Source of the DNA: Anarhynchus alexandrinus
Lineage: Eukaryota; Chordata; Aves; Charadriiformes; Charadriidae
DNA: 64,000 nucleotides
NCBI GenBank assembly: GCA_008711295.1
Contig: VUYV01000395.1
Location: 375,159-439,158 of the forward strand
Reading direction: 5' to 3'
Made by a program: the position numbers and the translations under genes
Part shown: in pieces, positions 60,057 through 64,000 of the stretch
Numbering within the stretch: the stretch's first letter is position 1
Layout of the letters: each line of letters starts with the position of its first letter
The notes under the pieces: model-generated
What the model was told of the DNA's origin: nothing
The model's database searches: none
The model's input: the letters and a program-made list of their open reading frames with translations, nothing else

Positions 60057-61300
60057 CCAAGACAATGTGCTGCCTACGGCTGGATGAGGAAAACCGCCAT
60101 GGAAGAGACTATCTGTTTAAAACAAACAAACAAACAAACAACACCCCACGCCACCATAAAAATTTATTCAAATTCGTCACGGCGCCGGTGAAATGGTTAT
60201 GCGATTTAATTAACGCGGGTGCCCAGGAGTCGCGCTAATTGTGCCCCCCTCCCTAGTACCGGGGGCGCAGAGCAGTCGGGCCCCTCAGGAAATTCCCCAC
60301 CGAGCAGCGTGATTCCCGATGGAAGGTTAGTTTCCAGAGAGAAGGGCATTCCTTTAAAAGAGCCATTCGCTGTGTCAGAGCGGAGACAGCCTTGCAGAAC
60401 AGCTTAACGAGGTGCAGAATGAGGCACGATGAGCAGCTGACGCAGCAGAAGATGTTTTGGGGCAGCTGAAGGTTGTGAGCAATGACGGGAGCTGGAGGTA
60501 GAGCTATTCTGGCTGCAGCTGTTGGGGGAAAATTGGTAGCTTTGAGAGTGGCCTTTTTACATAAAGCTGACATCTGCAAAGTCTTACGCGAGTACGTTTT
60601 GTTCCTTTTAAATGACGTGTTTGTTCCAGGGCCTCGGAGCCGTCGCTGCAAGCGGCTGGAGAACGTGAGCTCGCAGAAATCGCATCCTTTGCCTTTGATT
60701 TGTTGACGCGTGCGTAGAGAATTCCTTTCGAAACAAGGCTGGCCTGCCTGCGTACGTGCGACGAACAGCCTAAAAATCACGCCTTCTCCCCCAGCTGCCC
60801 ATCCGACCCGCGGCCTCGGATTCCTGTGCCAGCTGCGGTCGCGTTTGCACCCATTTCTTCCTCATTTTGCTTCATTCGTTTGCAGAGGCCGAGGTGTGGC
60901 AGGGTCTTAGACGTGTGCGTAGGTTGATGTTTCGATGGTGGAGTACACTAAGTGAAGCGCACACTGTTGTCAGGATTGCCATCGAGGTGCCTAATCGGGC
61001 TGAGCCTGAGGCGTTTGCTGAAGTGACAGCACTTGAGTAGTGCAGGGACCAATTTTTCTGTGGTTTTGGGGTGTTTTAATGGTATCTGGTTTCATCGTGG
61101 GGAGAGAAGGGAGGATGGAGGGGTGTGCTTTTCAAACAATAAAAAAAAATCCCCAGAAACCTTCCTACCTTTCTTCATGTAATACCCTACCCGAGGTGCT
61201 CTGCGGTCGAAATATTACAGAAAGTTCTTCGTTTTGGAGAATTTCAGAACATGCGAATAGTGTTCAATAATGAAATAAAATACATTTTAAAAAACCCAGT
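60057..61300 (+). other. RCHY1: Probable RCHY1 3' UTR
   Basis: Non-coding sequence after the stop, with an (aaac)n run at about 60,120-60,140 and AATAAA signals at 61,138 and 61,274. The extent is inferred. Confidence 0.5.
61138..61143 (+). terminator. Candidate RCHY1 polyadenylation signal
   Basis: AATAAA followed by an A-run; a second candidate lies at 61,274-61,279. Both lie about 1.1-1.2 kb after the stop. Confidence 0.4.
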
Positions 61301-64000
61301 TACTTTTTGGCATACAACTCCTTGTTTTTTAACTTTTTCAACGGCTTTTCTTCTTAATCGGGCAGTGCCCTTTTGTGTATGAAACACCGGGACCGGGATG
61401 AGGGCATTACTGTAGCTTGCCTTTACTGGAGCATCTTCTTTTTTTCTGAAGCACTTTTCTCACTGCTATAAATAAATGTAAAATAACGCCTCTTATTAAA
61501 AGAAACAAATTCCACTGTGTGTGATGTGCTCTCCTTTTACACACCTCCTTTCGGGGAAATTTCCTGCTGTGTTTGAACCATGATTCAATGCTGGAAAACA
61601 AGGGTTGGATGTCTGGATGTGTGTCCACTGGTGCTCTCGTGCTCCTTGTGGCCCCCGTATTTCCTGTGGTAGGAGGGGAGCATGGTGGAACCCCAGCACC
61701 TTGAGTCCTCCCAGTGACTTGCCCCGCTTTCTTCAGGTCCAGTCTCTGCTGTCCCACCCCGAACCTGCCCAGGGGCCGTGGTGGGCCATAGCTACATGCA
61801 CGGCCCAGCGTGTGTGTTGGTTTGAGGTTGGTTTTCTCCACCCTCAGTGGCAGTTTGGAGGAGTCCCATGGGGAGGAACCATGTGGTGGGGCCAGGTGGG
61901 CTGCGTCAGCTCATCCAGAGCCCATAAATAGCCCAGGGGCTGTGCTGGGGGAGAGTGGAGTGTTTGGTGAGGGAGCAGGTAAGGCTTTTGTCCTTGCTTG
62001 TGCTACCCACCTGTGGGGGCCCTTCTAGGAAAAGGGGCTTTTTGGAGATGTTGGGGGGAGTTACGGACTGTGGTGGACACCAAGTGGTAGTTTCCCACTG
62101 GGGGCTGCAGTTCAGATGAGAGAAGCTGGAGGAACTGTGTCGTCTTCAGAAGTTGAAGTGTAGAAGGAGCATGGCTTGGCTTCTTGCTGTCTCCCCCGGC
62201 CTTCCATGAGTGAGGTTTGGGCTTGGACACCCTCGGGAAGGTCTCTCTGAGGGGATATGGCCTGGGGAAGGGGCTGGTTTGACTATGGGATTGTGAGTCC
62301 CTGCTGCCACAGGCCTATTGAGTGAGGTCCTCCTATGGTGCTGACATCTCCTCTCATCCCATCTCATGCTGATATTAAGCTCCTGTGGATGGTAAGAAGG
62401 AACTCTCCTCCTGCTTCTGGATGATGCTTTTGGTTCCTCCATTGAAGCTCCTAGCAAGACTCCCTGCTACTTTGGAGCACCCTCCAAACATGTGCTGTCA
62501 CCTGGTGGCTTCACTACCTCCCTTGGATGGAGACCTACTCCCAGGTAAGCCCTGGGGACCAATGGGGCTCGTATCAGCCTGGAGGAGTTGTCATCTCCGA
62601 GCTTTGTGGTCTTGTAGGGAGATGTCCAGCTCAGATAACGGGGTTGTGCAGAGTATTTTTTTTAATTGGGAGGAAGTGGCAGCTCTGGGTGCGTGGGGGA
62701 ATTTGGGTGCCTGGTGCCAGCAGAGCTCATCCCACCACCACCATCACCACCACTGCTGCTGCACTGGGTCTTGCTGGGAGGCTACTGCTGCCCAAACAGC
62801 TCCAGCCCCATGGTGACTGCCAGAAGCTCGGCACGGTGGTTTTGGCTGCCCAGAAGCAGGACAAAAACGGTTCAGATGATGCCACTTAGATGTTTTTGAG
62901 ATGCTCTTCTTGCTGGAGTGTTTCTGCTTGAGAAGTGACTTCCCCCTGGCTTTAAAAGGACGGGCAGGGTCAGATGAACTGTAAATGGGACAAAAATGTG
63001 ACGTCAAATGGTGTCTTTGAGATGAAGCTGAGGACTGTTGTTTTTTCTGTATTATTAAAGCAGTTCTAGTCCTTCTCCCAAAGAAGAGGGGAAAAAAAAT
63101 AATCCCTTGACCACACTTATAGTTGACACCTGAGAAGCCTGCTGGTGGCAAATGGTGGGTTAGACACCGTGGTGGCTGGAGAAGCAGAGGTGGCATGGAG
63201 ATGTGCTGGGGGTGTACAGGAAAAAGAAATAACAATAAATTCCTTTTCCTATTGGAAAAAGCCACTAGTGAATGGATGCTCAGAAGAAGGTTGAGGAGCC
63301 ACGTCTAGTCCTCATGGGCTCCAAAATTGGGGCAGGCTGTCTCTGCAGATGAGTGTGGCGGTGTCCCCGGCTAGGTGATGAGCACTCTGGGTTGATGGCA
63401 GAGGTGGCCCCACCTTCTGCTGCTCTGTAAGCACTCTCTTGGGTTCCTCACAAGCAAGTCTTGCGTGACACAAGGTTGTTGCGCTATCTGTGCTCCCTGT
63501 GTAGATGGGGCTCAAGCCTGGCATCGTCGGCACCTGGTAGCTGTTGCCTTCAGAAGGTGGTGAGATGTTGAGCGCGTCTAAAGTGCTGCTGGAGGTGGAG
63601 GACACGAGCAGTAACTTGCCCTTTAGGTCTCTCTAAGGATTTGAGCTGGTGGGTGGAGAAATGGAGATGGTGAGTTCCACACCATCTCCTTGGGAAGGGT
63701 TGGGCTTGCCCAACCTAACTGGGGGTGGCATCGCCACCCCAACGCCTGTGCTGGTGAGCCTTTGGGCATGGAGGTTGTTATCCCACCAGGTCTGTGGTTC
63801 TTTTAGGCAGACCTTCTCCCTCCAAGAGGAGCACCGCGGGCATGAAAGCCTGAGCGGTGATGGTGGGCCATGCAGGCCATGAACCTCTTCAGCCAGCAGA
63901 TGCTGCTGGGGGCAGCTAGAAGCAGCAATCCAGCCTTAATTAGAAAAAAAAAAAATTAATAATAACGAAGAGCAGAGCAGGCAAACTCTCCCTGGGAGCA
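61300..64000. other. Right flank, no gene recognised
   Basis: The stretch is richer in G+C than the left flank, with several open frames of 60-170 codons but none with recognisable domains. A (cac/cat)n-like triplet run is at about 62,730-62,760. In human the next gene beyond RCHY1 is PARM1; I see no exon of it here. Confidence 0.5.

Noticed and set aside
61407..63605. Open frames of 97-173 codons right of RCHY1
   Set aside because: No domain or conserved motif; several overlap each other on opposite strands and one is dominated by a His/Thr triplet run.

Overview
The window is vertebrate nuclear DNA, most likely avian. It has widely spaced exons with GT-AG introns, CpG-island promoters, and several short 3'-end fragments of CR1 LINEs (the dominant avian and reptilian retroposon, with the usual ACCATTCTATGATTCTATG-type tail). 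The coding exons match vertebrate genes I recognise. There is no bacterial, phage or viral content. All gene names rest on protein similarity recalled from memory, with splice sites read directly and reading frames checked across each junction.

Layout, left to right. Bases 1-7,680 hold no recognisable gene. A CpG island at about 7,750-8,200 looks like the promoter of TIFA (+), whose single coding exon is at 11,293-11,856. TIFA converges on AP1AR/gadkin (-). Ten coding exons of AP1AR (17,163-35,607) join into a complete 301-residue protein. Its first intron contains a C-rich minisatellite with an embedded interstitial telomeric repeat (about 34,573-34,694). Head to head with AP1AR, about 3.1 kb away, is CDKL2 (+). 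Its twelve coding exons (38,697-51,240) join into a complete 551-residue kinase. The last gene is RCHY1/Pirh2 (+). Only its last six coding exons (56,666-60,056) are present. The first hundred or so residues fall in or before a 720-base run of N at 55,909-56,628, which is flanked by a G-rich minisatellite. From 60,057 to the end I see the RCHY1 3' UTR and no further gene.

How the genes relate. TIFA is the FHA-domain adaptor of the ALPK1/ADP-heptose innate pathway. AP1AR links AP-1 endosomes to kinesin-1 and Arp2/3. CDKL2 is a CMGC kinase. RCHY1 is a RING E3 ligase. They are neighbours by chromosome history rather than by shared function. In human, TIFA-AP1AR (4q25) and CDKL2-RCHY1 (4q21) lie tens of megabases apart, so the AP1AR-CDKL2 junction marks a rearrangement relative to human.

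The sequence also has assembly blemishes: single N bases at 34,695, 52,187, 52,828 and 55,344. The pair at 52,187 and 52,828 brackets a 640-base block identical to 54,421-55,060, almost certainly an assembly artefact. I found no evidence for a new multi-gene system. The most interesting signals are the telomeric repeat inside a gene at a synteny junction, a cluster of perfect palindromes at 15.7 kb, and two G-rich minisatellites beside CpG-island promoters.
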